Notes under the pieces: generated by a model
Database searches by the model: none
What the model was told of the DNA's origin: nothing
What the model saw: only the letters and a program-made list of their open reading frames with translations
Origin: Ochrovirga pacifica
GTDB taxonomy: Bacteria; Bacteroidota; Bacteroidia; Flavobacteriales; Flavobacteriaceae
Assembly (NCBI RefSeq): GCF_000220525.1
Contig: NZ_AFPK01000013.1
Span: 1 to 64,000 of the forward strand
Direction: 5' to 3'
Length of the DNA: 64,000 nt
Shown: positions 1 through 7,918 of the stretch, piece by piece
Numbering within the stretch: position 1 is the stretch's first letter
How the letters are laid out: every line of letters begins with the position of its first letter
Position numbers and translations under genes: made by a program

Positions 1-2230
1 TATACATACGATTCGTATGGTCAAACGTTACAAATTGTACTCCTTCAACTTGGCTAGGCACATTTACTTTTTGCCAATTTTTTCCTCGGTTGTTGGAATG
101 ATACAATCCACCTTCTGACAATGGCATACGATAATTATGAATGTTTTTTTGTGCTGCAACAAACAAAGATTTTCTAGAAGGATCTCTAGGATCAAATTGC
201 ACATCATTAATTCTAGCAGGGTTTGGCAGGCCTTCATTGCTTTGTTCAAACGTTTTTCCGTTGTCTTTAGAAACAAAAAAACCTCCCTGATGTCCTTTTT
301 GAGGATTGTTTATATGAGTAATTCCAAAATAAAGATAATTTGGTTCTATAGGGTCTATTAACAAACCATTGGTATAAAAATCGTCTTTCCACTTGTTAGT
401 AGCTGGTGTTGCCACACCGTGTTTTTGCCAGGTTAGCCCTCTGTCTGTGCTTCTAAATAAATACTGTTTGTCTTCTTGTCTATTAGAAGTAGCATAAACG
501 ATATTTACATCATACGGATCAAAAACAATATTGCTTACTGTAGCTTGTGCACTTGGTATAAACTTTAAAGCAATCTCTTGGCTTTTTGTTATTTCAGGAA
601 TCCACAATCTGTGTTCTCCAGAACCCAACAGCGTAGTTTTTTTGCGCTTATCTTGAGCAATGGTCAAAGCGGGTAAATTGCTGTTTCCAGTTCCTACAAT
701 TGCACCAGAAGTCGTAATATTTTCATCTACCTGCTGCCAGCTCAATCCTTTATCTGTACTTAACATAGTGCTGTGGTCCGAGATTATCATTACACTACCA
801 TCTACTCCTACATCCAAACCACGCATAGAACGCAAAGCGTAATTGTTACCAAATCGCATGTGAGGAGAAGAATGACCTACCTTCATATTTTCATGAGTAG
901 GATTACCTCGCTGTTCCCAATAAGCTTTATCTTTTTCCCATGCATCTTGATACAAACGTGCTGTATTGATCCATTTTTTTCCAAAGTTTTCGGTTTTCCA
1001 CAAACGTCCTGGCATTATAGATTTACCTATTTGTGGATCTGCAAAACCTACATACACAACCCCTTCTTGACTAGGATCTGTACTAATCATATTAAAACGC
1101 TGTAAAGCTTTGGTAGGCAATTCAGGATACATTTTCTTTCCTTGTTTTTTATTTAAACCCAACCACTTTTCTATGTATTGGTAATAATTGGCAGGAACAC
1201 CACCCGTCAGTTGATTGATGTCTAAATACAAATCTCCTGTTATATTCTTCCAAGTTTTCCCTTCGTCTTCCGACATTAAAATACCTCCACTAGTTTTTGT
1301 TGTTTTTCCTACGGGATGGTATTGTGTTTGGTCAATAACATACAACTGAAATTTACCGGAGGTTTTGTGGTAATAAAAATCCATATCCATAATAATATCA
1401 CTGTCAAAAACCCCCTTAATTTGTTTCCATTTTTTTCCGCCATTTTGAGATACAAATAAACCGTAATTCGAAGCTGCAAACAGTTGATCTGTTTGGGTTG
1501 GATTGACAATGATGCGACATACTTGTATTTTCTCTGGCAATCCGTTGGTTATCAATTTCCAGCTTTTACCTCCATTAGTTGTTTTCCAAAGTTTTCCTAT
1601 ATGCATAAACTTTTTACCCTCATCACCTCTAGGATTTTTTGCTGTAATGTTAGACATCGACGACATCCAATCTTGTTGACGTACGTTTCCTCCACCAGCA
1701 ACGTACCATACATCTTTGTCTGTTGGATCTATTGTTACAGCTGCTACTTTTCTTCGCCAACTTTCTTTGTCTGTTCCATCATTGTCTAATTTATACCAAG
1801 GGCAGTAAGAAACAATTTCCCAATTTTTTCCTAAATCGTTCGTTTTCCATAACTGGGATGAAGTTAAAGCCAAACCAAACTGAGCATCACTAACAGAATA
1901 TTCTAAATCTCTTAAGTGATAAAAAGAAGCGTCTCCATTATAATCCGTTATCCCATACCAGCTTTTTCCATTGTTTTCAGACTGATAGGCATTCCACATA
2001 TCTGGACATTGGGTAATGAGTTTTGGAATGGTAGGATGGTAACGCATTAAATTTGCAAACCCTGCATTTCCAGGAGCTACTTGTTTCCAAAGAACAGCAT
2101 CGGTAGAAACAACTCGTTCTTTAGCCAAGCGTTTAAAAAAAGAATCTTGTGCATACATATTAAGCGCACAAAATAGCAATACGGTTCCCAATAGCTTATG
2201 GGATAATTTTGTTGCAATTTGTTTTATCAT
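1..2230 (-). CDS. Secreted BNR/Asp-box beta-propeller protein (VPS10/sortilin-like or GH74-like), 3' end outside window
   Basis: The frame is open from an ATG at 2230 down to the left edge, giving 743 residues with no stop in the window, so the C-terminus is missing. Residues 1-28 form a signal peptide (MIKQIATK, hydrophobic core, then MYAQ and cleavage before DSFF). The rest carries about ten Asp-box motifs of the S/T-x-D/N-x-G-K-x-W type (for example ENNGKSWY, TNDLGKNW, TNGGKSW, SEDEGKTW, STDKGLSW, STDRGLTW). These mark the blades of one or two beta-propellers. Proteins of this shape in marine Bacteroidota are called VPS10/sortilin-like or BNR-repeat proteins, and GH74 xyloglucanases share the fold. 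I see no catalytic signature that settles activity. A C-terminal secretion domain may lie beyond the edge. It is divergent from the gene at 2432. Confidence 0.85.
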   Translation of the reverse strand, partial: MIKQIATKLSHKLLGTVLLFCALNMYAQDSFFKRLAKERVVSTDAVLWKQVAPGNAGFANLMRYHPTIPKLITQCPDMWNAYQSENNGKSWYGITDYNGDASFYHLRDLEYSVSDAQFGLALTSSQLWKTNDLGKNWEIVSYCPWYKLDNDGTDKESWRRKVAAVTIDPTDKDVWYVAGGGNVRQQDWMSSMSNITAKNPRGDEGKKFMHIGKLWKTTNGGKSWKLITNGLPEKIQVCRIIVNPTQTDQLFAASNYGLFVSQNGGKKWKQIKGVFDSDIIMDMDFYYHKTSGKFQLYVIDQTQYHPVGKTTKTSGGILMSEDEGKTWKNITGDLYLDINQLTGGVPANYYQYIEKWLGLNKKQGKKMYPELPTKALQRFNMISTDPSQEGVVYVGFADPQIGKSIMPGRLWKTENFGKKWINTARLYQDAWEKDKAYWEQRGNPTHENMKVGHSSPHMRFGNNYALRSMRGLDVGVDGSVMIISDHSTMLSTDKGLSWQQVDENITTSGAIVGTGNSNLPALTIAQDKRKKTTLLGSGEHRLWIPEITKSQEIALKFIPSAQATVSNIVFDPYDVNIVYATSNRQEDKQYLFRSTDRGLTWQKHGVATPATNKWKDDFYTNGLLIDPIEPNYLYFGITHINNPQKGHQGGFFVSKDNGKTFEQSNEGLPNPARINDVQFDPRDPSRKSLFVAAQKNIHNYRMPLSEGGLYHSNNRGKNWQKVNVPSQVEGVQFVTFDHTNRMY

Positions 2231-2254
2231 TGGTTCTTTAATTATCTATAATCA

Positions 2255-2262
2255 CAAAAATA
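2255..2262 (-). promoter_or_regulatory. Candidate -7 box for the BNR protein
   Basis: Read on the minus strand this is TATTTTTG, a match to the Bacteroidota -7 consensus TAnnTTTG, 24 bases before the ATG. The nearest TTG is 26 bases upstream, farther than usual for a -33 element, so this is a weak call. Confidence 0.3.
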
Positions 2263-2376
2263 AAGTCCCTAGTAAAAAACAGAGGAAACAAATCACTTAT
2301 TTCATAAGACACAACGTTATTAGCATCTAGACAAGAGCTAGATTGTTCAAAAAAATAGCAATTATTTAATTCTATT

Positions 2377-2412
2377 TTGACAAACATAAACCCTAATTCT
2401 TCTGTACTTTTG
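2377..2412 (+). promoter_or_regulatory. Candidate promoter for the DUF4258-like gene
   Basis: TACTTTTG at 2405-2412 matches the TAnnTTTG -7 consensus and lies 19 bases before the ATG at 2432. A TTG at 2377-2379 could be the -33 element, but its spacing of 25 bases is longer than the usual 17-23. Confidence 0.35.
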
Positions 2413-2431
2413 AAATTAGAAAACGAACAAA

Positions 2432-2863
2432 ATGTTGAAAGAATTATTTGATAAAGTTGATGCCAAATTAATGCGAAGATTTGGCTATTATTTTGGAGGT
2501 CTAGCCCTCGGGGTAGTAGCACTTAAGTGTGTAAACGACCAAAAAGGTACAACCTTTGACTATGGCCCAAATGCCCGAACACTTAAACAATTGCGTTTAA
2601 GAGAAACTCTTATTATTGACGATTTGGCTCAACAAACCATTCATCAATACCAATTAGATTCTATGGATTTGCAATATGTATTGCACAAAGGTGATGTTGA
2701 TTTTTCTAAAAGTCACCCAAGAGTAAAGCCTTGCCCAGATTACTGGATTGATGCCACTATTGGAAAAAAACAAAATGAACAAATTGTAAGCACCAATTTT
2801 GCTTTTATTTTTGAACGATGCGACTCTATAGCTACCTTAAAAGAAATTAAAGTAATCGATTAA
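2432..2863 (+). CDS. Small membrane-anchored protein, DUF4258-like
   Basis: This 143-residue protein has an N-terminal hydrophobic stretch at about residues 18-33 (YYFGGLALGVVALKCV), so it is probably anchored in the inner membrane with the rest outside the cytoplasm. The motif YGPNAR at about residues 44-49 is followed by a region with GDVDFSKS (about 88-95) and a short beta-rich tail. This layout recalls small flavobacterial proteins filed under DUF4258, whose function is unknown. It sits 12 bases before the aldose epimerase-like gene and may be cotranscribed with it. Confidence that it is a gene is high; the family name is from memory. Confidence 0.75.
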   Translation: MLKELFDKVDAKLMRRFGYYFGGLALGVVALKCVNDQKGTTFDYGPNARTLKQLRLRETLIIDDLAQQTIHQYQLDSMDLQYVLHKGDVDFSKSHPRVKPCPDYWIDATIGKKQNEQIVSTNFAFIFERCDSIATLKEIKVID

Positions 2864-2875
2864 ATCAAAAAAGCT

Positions 2876-3751
2876 ATGCATTACACATTAGAAAATGAAT
2901 TTTTAAAAGCTACTTTTAAAACCTTAGGAGCTGAACTCATCAGCCTAAAAAGCAAAAAAGGAATTGAATACATATGGAATGGTGATGCTAAACACTGGGG
3001 CAGACATACACCTGTACTGTTTCCTATTGTAGGAGGATTAAAAGACAATACATATTATGTAAATCAGCAAGCTTACAAAATGAAGCAGCATGGGTTTGCT
3101 AGAAATAGTGAGTTTACCGTTGTAAAAGAAACTGAAAATACTTTGGTGTTTGAGTTGGCTTCTAGCAAAGCTACTCTACAATACTATCCTTTTGATTTTA
3201 CTTTACAAATCACTTATACACTAAGCAATCAAGGTATCAAAACTCATTATTCTGTAAAAAACCCATCTGATTGTAAACTTCTTTTTTCTATAGGTGCACA
3301 TCCTGCTTATGCCTGTCCTTTTGAAGCTGAGCAAAATAGAGAAGATTACATTTTAATTTTTGACAATGATGCTACTCCAGTATCTCAGCAATTAACAGCT
3401 AACGGAAGATCTACTAAAAATTTTGGTGTATTTAAACAAGGGGGGATTTTAGATTTGCCTAACACCATTTTTGACAAAGATGCATTGATTTTTAATCCGA
3501 ATCCTTTTTCCGAAGTGTCTTTTGTTCATCAACCTACAGGAAAAACTTATATGAGTGTGACTTTTAAAAACTTTCCTTATTTAGGAATTTGGTCTGCTAA
3601 CCAAGAAGCTCCTTTTATTTGTATAGAGCCTTGGCACGGTATTGCCGATGCAGAAGATCACAATCAGCAATTAGAAGACAAAGAAGGTATTCTTACACTA
3701 GCACCCAAAGAGGAGTTTATGTGTGAGTATTTCGTAACTATAGGAGCTTAA
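2876..3751 (+). CDS. Aldose 1-epimerase-like (galactose mutarotase/LacX-type) protein
   Basis: This 291-residue protein has the galactose-mutarotase fold signatures. HGFAR is at residues 72-76, GAHPAY (with the conserved His142) at 139-144, and EPWHG with the likely catalytic Glu251 at 251-255. The family interconverts alpha and beta anomers of hexoses or hexose phosphates in the cytoplasm. LacX/YeaD-like members, which this resembles by its short length, often have unknown substrates. There is no signal peptide. It converges on trmH, with a shared terminator between them. Confidence 0.85.
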   Translation: MHYTLENEFLKATFKTLGAELISLKSKKGIEYIWNGDAKHWGRHTPVLFPIVGGLKDNTYYVNQQAYKMKQHGFARNSEFTVVKETENTLVFELASSKATLQYYPFDFTLQITYTLSNQGIKTHYSVKNPSDCKLLFSIGAHPAYACPFEAEQNREDYILIFDNDATPVSQQLTANGRSTKNFGVFKQGGILDLPNTIFDKDALIFNPNPFSEVSFVHQPTGKTYMSVTFKNFPYLGIWSANQEAPFICIEPWHGIADAEDHNQQLEDKEGILTLAPKEEFMCEYFVTIGA

Positions 3752-3783
3752 GCTTAATTTATTTGCATAAAAGATATTTCTAA

Positions 3784-3808
3784 AAAAAGAGGCTCTAGGC
3801 CTCTTTTT
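3784..3808. terminator. Bidirectional terminator shared by the epimerase-like gene and trmH
   Basis: A perfect 10-bp stem (3784-3793 with 399-3808 side at 3799-3808, AAAAAGAGGC pairing with GCCTCTTTTT) closes a 5-base loop. There are A-runs on the left and T-runs on the right, so it works on both strands. The last codons and the TAG stop (3795-3797) of trmH lie inside it. Confidence 0.85.
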
Positions 3809-4472
3809 GTTTATCTGCGTAATACCTTTCTTTAATTTGTTTTACCGATCCAATTGATTTTTCTATCCACTCTGCATACAATTGCTCTTGTTCTGCTTGG
3901 GTTAATTTCCAATCCAAGCCCGAACGTCTTAAACGATCTGTTGTGTTTTGCAAAGTAATGGCTGCAGCTACCGATACATTTAAACTTTCTGTAAAACCAA
4001 CCATGGGTATTTTTAAAAAACCATCAGCCTTTTGCATCAATCCTTCGGACACACCTGTACCTTCTACTCCAAAAACAAAAGCTGATTTTTTTGTAATATC
4101 AAAATCAGAAATAAAAGAAGATTGTTCGTGCGGTGTGGTTACGATAATTTGATATCCATTTTTACGCAAAGCCTCTACACAACTCTCTGTATTGTTTTCT
4201 TGACTTTTAAACCGATGAAAGTTTACCCACTTTTGTGCCCCTTTACCTACTCCATTAGAAATGTAGGCTCTGTATTTATTTTCTATAGTATATACATCTT
4301 GTATCCCAAAAACATCACAACTACGCACTACAGCACTCCAATTATGTTTTTGAAACAAATCTTCTAGTACTACGGCAAAATGTCGTGTACGTTGCGACAC
4401 TACTTTCTTAAAGTTTTCTTTACGTTCTTTAGTAACAAAAGTTTCTAAATACGTTAACAATTCCTGATCCAT
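3795..4472 (-). CDS. trmH: SPOUT-class tRNA/rRNA 2'-O-methyltransferase, TrmH type
   Basis: This 225-residue protein carries the three SpoU/TrmH motifs. Motif 1 is NWSAVVRSCDVFG at residues 44-56, with Asn44 and Arg50. Motif 2 is FGVEGTGVSEG at 134-144. Motif 3 is SLNVSVAAA at 163-171. TrmH transfers a methyl group from S-adenosylmethionine to the 2'-OH of G18 in tRNA through a trefoil-knot fold. The N-terminal helix and the NW-x-AVVRSCD motif favour TrmH over the rRNA methyltransferase RlmB. Its ATG is 8 bases after the stop of the DUF6495 gene, so the two are probably cotranscribed. Confidence 0.88.
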   Translation of the reverse strand: MDQELLTYLETFVTKERKENFKKVVSQRTRHFAVVLEDLFQKHNWSAVVRSCDVFGIQDVYTIENKYRAYISNGVGKGAQKWVNFHRFKSQENNTESCVEALRKNGYQIIVTTPHEQSSFISDFDITKKSAFVFGVEGTGVSEGLMQKADGFLKIPMVGFTESLNVSVAAAITLQNTTDRLRRSGLDWKLTQAEQEQLYAEWIEKSIGSVKQIKERYYADKQKEA

Positions 4473-4480
4473 CTTACGTT

Positions 4481-4957
4481 CTATTCTTTTACAAACTTCT
4501 CAAAATTTTGATACAAAGCTCCTTCTTTACTTATACTTGCTCCTTTTAAAATCAAATCAAAAATTTCTAAATTACGCTCTTTTGCATATTTTTTTGCTCC
4601 TTTAAAAAACTCAAAATCTTTACTCTTTGGTTTGTTTAACAAAAGTTGAATTCCTTCTTGACTTGTCAAATCAATAGTTGAATTATTTGCTTTGATCATA
4701 ATTCGTTGAATAACTCCATCAGTACAATAAAATAAATTGATACTCGATTTGGAAAAATGCTCTACATACTTAGCTTTGGTTAATACCTCTTCCCAAACCA
4801 TGTCACTAAAAATATTTAGCTCTTCATCAGCCACTTCTGGTCTATTTTTTTTAATGTCTTTCCATTCTTTAGCATCAATTTGTTGGGTAGCTAAAAATTG
4901 AGCAAATTCATGATGCAATTCTTCTAACTGCTCTTTGGTTAGTTGGATGTATTTCAT
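4481..4957 (-). CDS. DUF6495-family flavobacterial protein
   Basis: This is a 158-residue cytoplasmic protein with no signal or membrane segment. It starts MKYIQLTKEQLEELHHEF and contains DMVWEEVL and EHFSKSSI, a pattern I recognise as the flavobacterial DUF6495 family. No function is known and I see no catalytic motif. It is directly upstream of trmH in the same direction, which may hint at RNA-related work, but this is only context. The ATG at 4957 is the only good start. Confidence 0.75.
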   Translation of the reverse strand: MKYIQLTKEQLEELHHEFAQFLATQQIDAKEWKDIKKNRPEVADEELNIFSDMVWEEVLTKAKYVEHFSKSSINLFYCTDGVIQRIMIKANNSTIDLTSQEGIQLLLNKPKSKDFEFFKGAKKYAKERNLEIFDLILKGASISKEGALYQNFEKFVKE

Positions 4958-5083
4958 TTTTTTGAGTTAGTTGGTTAAAGGCTTGTAAAGTTCTAAAGTT
5001 GGTATTGAATTCTATATTTATTTTGTTTAACTCATCCTTTAAACATTTTATCTAGCAACTTTATAAACTTATCTATTTTAAAC

Positions 5084-5115
5084 AAAAAAGTTCACTCCTT
5101 ACGGAATGAACTTTT
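5084..5115 (-). terminator. Terminator of the rpsF-rpsR-rplI operon
   Basis: On the minus strand a stem of about 13 bp (AAAAGTTCATTCC against GGAGTGAACTTTT, with one G-T pair) closes a 4-base loop (GTAA) and is followed by a T-run. It lies 26 bases after the rplI stop. The A-run on the other side gives it some activity in both directions. Confidence 0.85.
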
Positions 5116-5140
5116 GGTATTCTTATAAATTTAGAAGCTA

Positions 5141-5590
5141 TTATTGTTCTGCAACAACTTCAAATTCTAAATCAGCATTTACAGTTCTGTGCAAACGGAT
5201 AGCAGCTGTGTATTTTCCTGTTCTTTTGATAGATCCTCCAGCAATTTTGATGAATTTTCTTTCAATAGAATGACCTGCTTTTTCCAAAGATTCTGCAACA
5301 TCAATGTTAGTAATAGAACCAAATAATTTAGTTCCTTGTCCTACTTTTGATGTAATTTTAATTTCTAATCCTTTGATTGCTTCTGCAGTAGCTGTAGCTT
5401 CTTCTACCAACTTTGCTTCTTTGTAAGCACGTTGTTTTAAAGTTTCTGCCAATACTTTTTTAGCAGACTCAGTTGCTAAAACAGCTTTTCCTGTAGGAAT
5501 CAAAAAGTTACGTCCGTAACCGTTTTTTACTTCTACGATATCGTCTGTGAACCCTAAGTTCTCAACGTCTTGTTTTAATATTACTTGCAT
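5141..5590 (-). CDS. rplI: 50S ribosomal protein L9
   Basis: This 149-residue protein has the length and layout of L9. The N-terminal domain carries the signature around residues 10-30 (NLGFTDDIVEVKNGYGRNFL), followed by a long connecting helix and a C-terminal RNA-binding domain with GTKLFGSIT (about 86-94). L9 binds 23S rRNA near the L1 stalk and helps frame maintenance. It is the last gene of the S6-S18-L9 operon and lies 15 bases after rpsR. Confidence 0.98.
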   Translation of the reverse strand: MQVILKQDVENLGFTDDIVEVKNGYGRNFLIPTGKAVLATESAKKVLAETLKQRAYKEAKLVEEATATAEAIKGLEIKITSKVGQGTKLFGSITNIDVAESLEKAGHSIERKFIKIAGGSIKRTGKYTAAIRLHRTVNADLEFEVVAEQ

Positions 5591-5605
5591 AATGTGTCTA
5601 CTTAA

Positions 5606-5902
5606 TTATTTTAATAAATCACCAACGTAAGGCATTAATGCTAAGTGACGAGCTCTTTTAATTGCTTGAGCCACTTTACGTTGATATTTTAAAGAAGTTC
5701 CTGTTAAACGTCTTGGTAAAATTTTACCTTGCTCGTTTACTAAGTACATTAAGAAATCTGCATCTTTATAGTCGATGTATTTGATTCCTTTTTTCTTAAA
5801 TCTACAGTATTTTGCTTCTTTTTTAGTTTCAATGTCTAATGGAGTTAAGTATCTTACATCTCCTTTAGAACCTCCTGATGCTTGTTGATCGATTGATGCC
5901 AT
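5606..5902 (-). CDS. rpsR: 30S ribosomal protein S18
   Basis: This 98-residue protein has the S18 core: [16 protein letters not shown] at about residues 32-47, then [16 protein letters not shown] and [14 protein letters not shown]. Its N-terminus is somewhat long (about 20 extra residues rich in Gly, Ser and Gln), which is common in Bacteroidota. S18 pairs with S6 on the 30S platform. It lies 2 bases after rpsF; no ssb gene lies between them, unlike in many other bacteria. Confidence 0.98.
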   Translation of the reverse strand: MASIDQQASGGSKGDVRYLTPLDIETKKEAKYCRFKKKGIKYIDYKDADFLMYLVNEQGKILPRRLTGTSLKYQRKVAQAIKRARHLALMPYVGDLLK

Positions 5903-5904
5903 AA

Positions 5905-6243
5905 TTACTTTGCAGATTTTAAGTTAGACTTTCTTTTTTCAGCCCATGCAGCAGCGTGTTTGTCTAACTTTACAGTTAAATAACGCATCACGCTATCGTC
6001 ACGTCTAAATTCTAATTCAAAAGGAGCAACTACTTCACCTGGAGCTTTGAACTCAAACAAGTGATAAAATCCACTCTTTTTCTTTTGGATGGTGTAAGCT
6101 AATTTCTTTAGCCCCCAATCTTCCTTATGCAACATTTCGGCACCTTTAGAAACCAAATAGTCCTCGAACTTTTGTACTGTTTCCTTTACCTGAGTTTCAG
6201 ATAAAACGGGATTCAAAATGAAAACAGTTTCGTAATGATTCAT
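5905..6243 (-). CDS. rpsF: 30S ribosomal protein S6
   Basis: This 112-residue protein starts [16 protein letters not shown], the typical S6 N-terminus, and contains [17 protein letters not shown] (about 62-78) and [18 protein letters not shown] (about 79-96). S6 forms the platform heterodimer with S18. It opens the rpsF-rpsR-rplI operon and has its own promoter just upstream. Confidence 0.98.
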   Translation of the reverse strand: MNHYETVFILNPVLSETQVKETVQKFEDYLVSKGAEMLHKEDWGLKKLAYTIQKKKSGFYHLFEFKAPGEVVAPFELEFRRDDSVMRYLTVKLDKHAAAWAEKRKSNLKSAK

Positions 6244-6276
6244 AATGATTGTTTTTAATTAAATTTAAATCGGGTG

Positions 6277-6307
6277 CAAATATAGCAATTCTATCTAATT
6301 AAACAAA
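6277..6307 (-). promoter_or_regulatory. Promoter of the rpsF operon
   Basis: On the minus strand, TTTG (TTG at 6304-6306) is followed after 19 bases by TATATTTG (6277-6284). This matches the Bacteroidota consensus TTG-N17-23-TAnnTTTG and lies 34 bases upstream of the rpsF ATG. It is one of the two best promoter matches in the window. Confidence 0.65.
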
Positions 6308-6331
6308 GCCTTCGTTTTGTGTTTCTTAGCC

Positions 6332-7795
6332 TTATTTTAATTTCTTCCAAAATTGAATCCATAGGTTATTTAAATCTTCCGAAAGTCTGAAAACCAATAC
6401 AAAACCAATGTACAAACTCATCAACAAAAAAGATTCTAAAGCAATACTTACAAAAGGGCTATTTGTTGTTTTGATAAAAATCCCCAAAGCTGCCAACAAA
6501 ACAATCAATAACAAAGCCCATAATGTACTTACAGTAAAGGGCAATAAACTCATTTTTTTTTGAACATACCATAATTTAAGGGTGTTAAAAATCAACACAA
6601 CAAATAAGGTAGATAAGGCTGCACCATGGATGCTATATTCTTGAATAAACACATGGTTGAGTACTATGACTGTAATAGCCATGGCAATCCCATATGGTAA
6701 TAAAATTTTATAATGCGCTGAATTAGATATAATAGCTCCGTTATTTCCTAAAAGCATATGATACAATTTGGCAGTGGCTATCATCAAAACAATCCAAAAA
6801 CCTCCTGTATATTTTTTGGGCAACAACAAATATAGTGCATCTAAATTGGCCAATACAAGTATAAAAATTGCTCCAGCAGCTATTAGTAAATTAATCGAGG
6901 TTTTTTGATATAAACTCAGTACCAAAGAGTCATTTTTTTCATTGATAGCTTGTGCTGTAAGGGGTTGCACAATCTGACTCATAGCTCTTCCTGGAATTTC
7001 AATAATTGTTCCCATATACACTGCCACTGCATAGTAAGCAACTTGTTCTATGGCTGCCTCGTGTTGTGGAATCATAAATTTATCTATGTCTAACAATATA
7101 CTTGCTGCCGATCCTGCCAAAATAATATAACAACAATATTGTATAATTTCTTTGGTGTTGGAAGGCAACGCAAAAGTAAAATTGGGACAGTAGCAACGAA
7201 AAGCAAATACTCCCATACAAAACATTTGCAACCCATAAGCTCCAACAACTGCATACACAAATTGAGTTTCGGTAATAAGGTCAAAACCTACTAAAAAAAG
7301 CAGTATAAAAATTACAACACGTACAAAAAGCTCTTTAAAAAGATTCCCCACTACGGATTTAAGATGTACACGTGTCCAAGCATAGAATACATCAAAATAA
7401 GTAATAAAAATAGTAACCCAATAAATCAAATGTCCATAGTTTTGTGTCAAATCACTTTTTCCAAAAAACCAAACACGAATCTGTTCGTAAGCCAGTCCTC
7501 CTATTATTCCTAAAGGAACCAAAGCCAACAAAGGCAACAGCAACATTAAAGTTAAAAAACGATCTTTTTCTTGTTTGTTTGTATATGAAGAAAAAAACTT
7601 TATAATTCCATAATTGGCTCCCAAAGCAACCAAAGGTTTTAGAATCAACGAGGTTGAAAGCAAAAATGAAATCAACCCATAATAAGCTGTATCTAGATAA
7701 TATACATACAAAAACAAGGTATTGATAGCTCCAATACCTATGGCAATTATCAGGGTTAGCGTATTTCTATACGATTCTTTTAAAACGATTCCCAT
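6332..7795 (-). CDS. Polysaccharide flippase (Wzx/MATE-like, MOP superfamily)
   Basis: This 487-residue protein is almost entirely hydrophobic, with about 12-14 predicted membrane segments separated by short loops. It has the flavobacterial oligosaccharide-flippase pattern (MGIVLKESYRNTLTLIIAIGIG at the start, GAINTLFLY). Such proteins move lipid-linked oligosaccharides from the cytoplasmic to the periplasmic face of the inner membrane. It lies downstream of wecB and the glycosyltransferases in the same direction, which supports a role in exporting the glycan made by that cluster. A gap of 123 bases separates it from wecB. Confidence 0.85.
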   Translation of the reverse strand: MGIVLKESYRNTLTLIIAIGIGAINTLFLYVYYLDTAYYGLISFLLSTSLILKPLVALGANYGIIKFFSSYTNKQEKDRFLTLMLLLPLLALVPLGIIGGLAYEQIRVWFFGKSDLTQNYGHLIYWVTIFITYFDVFYAWTRVHLKSVVGNLFKELFVRVVIFILLFLVGFDLITETQFVYAVVGAYGLQMFCMGVFAFRCYCPNFTFALPSNTKEIIQYCCYIILAGSAASILLDIDKFMIPQHEAAIEQVAYYAVAVYMGTIIEIPGRAMSQIVQPLTAQAINEKNDSLVLSLYQKTSINLLIAAGAIFILVLANLDALYLLLPKKYTGGFWIVLMIATAKLYHMLLGNNGAIISNSAHYKILLPYGIAMAITVIVLNHVFIQEYSIHGAALSTLFVVLIFNTLKLWYVQKKMSLLPFTVSTLWALLLIVLLAALGIFIKTTNSPFVSIALESFLLMSLYIGFVLVFRLSEDLNNLWIQFWKKLK

Positions 7796-7918
7796 GTTTA
7801 CGTATTCAAAATGTTGAATTCTAGATTTTATCTATTCTATATGTAATACTAAGCAATCTAGATACAATAAGACTCCTAAAAATATAGGATTTTATTATTG
7901 TAATCATTCGTCTTTATT

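Noticed and set aside
2238-2522. Open frame on the minus strand opposite the DUF4258-like gene
   Set aside because: It covers the intergenic region and the start of a well-supported gene, has no signal or family pattern, and its composition fits a chance antisense frame.
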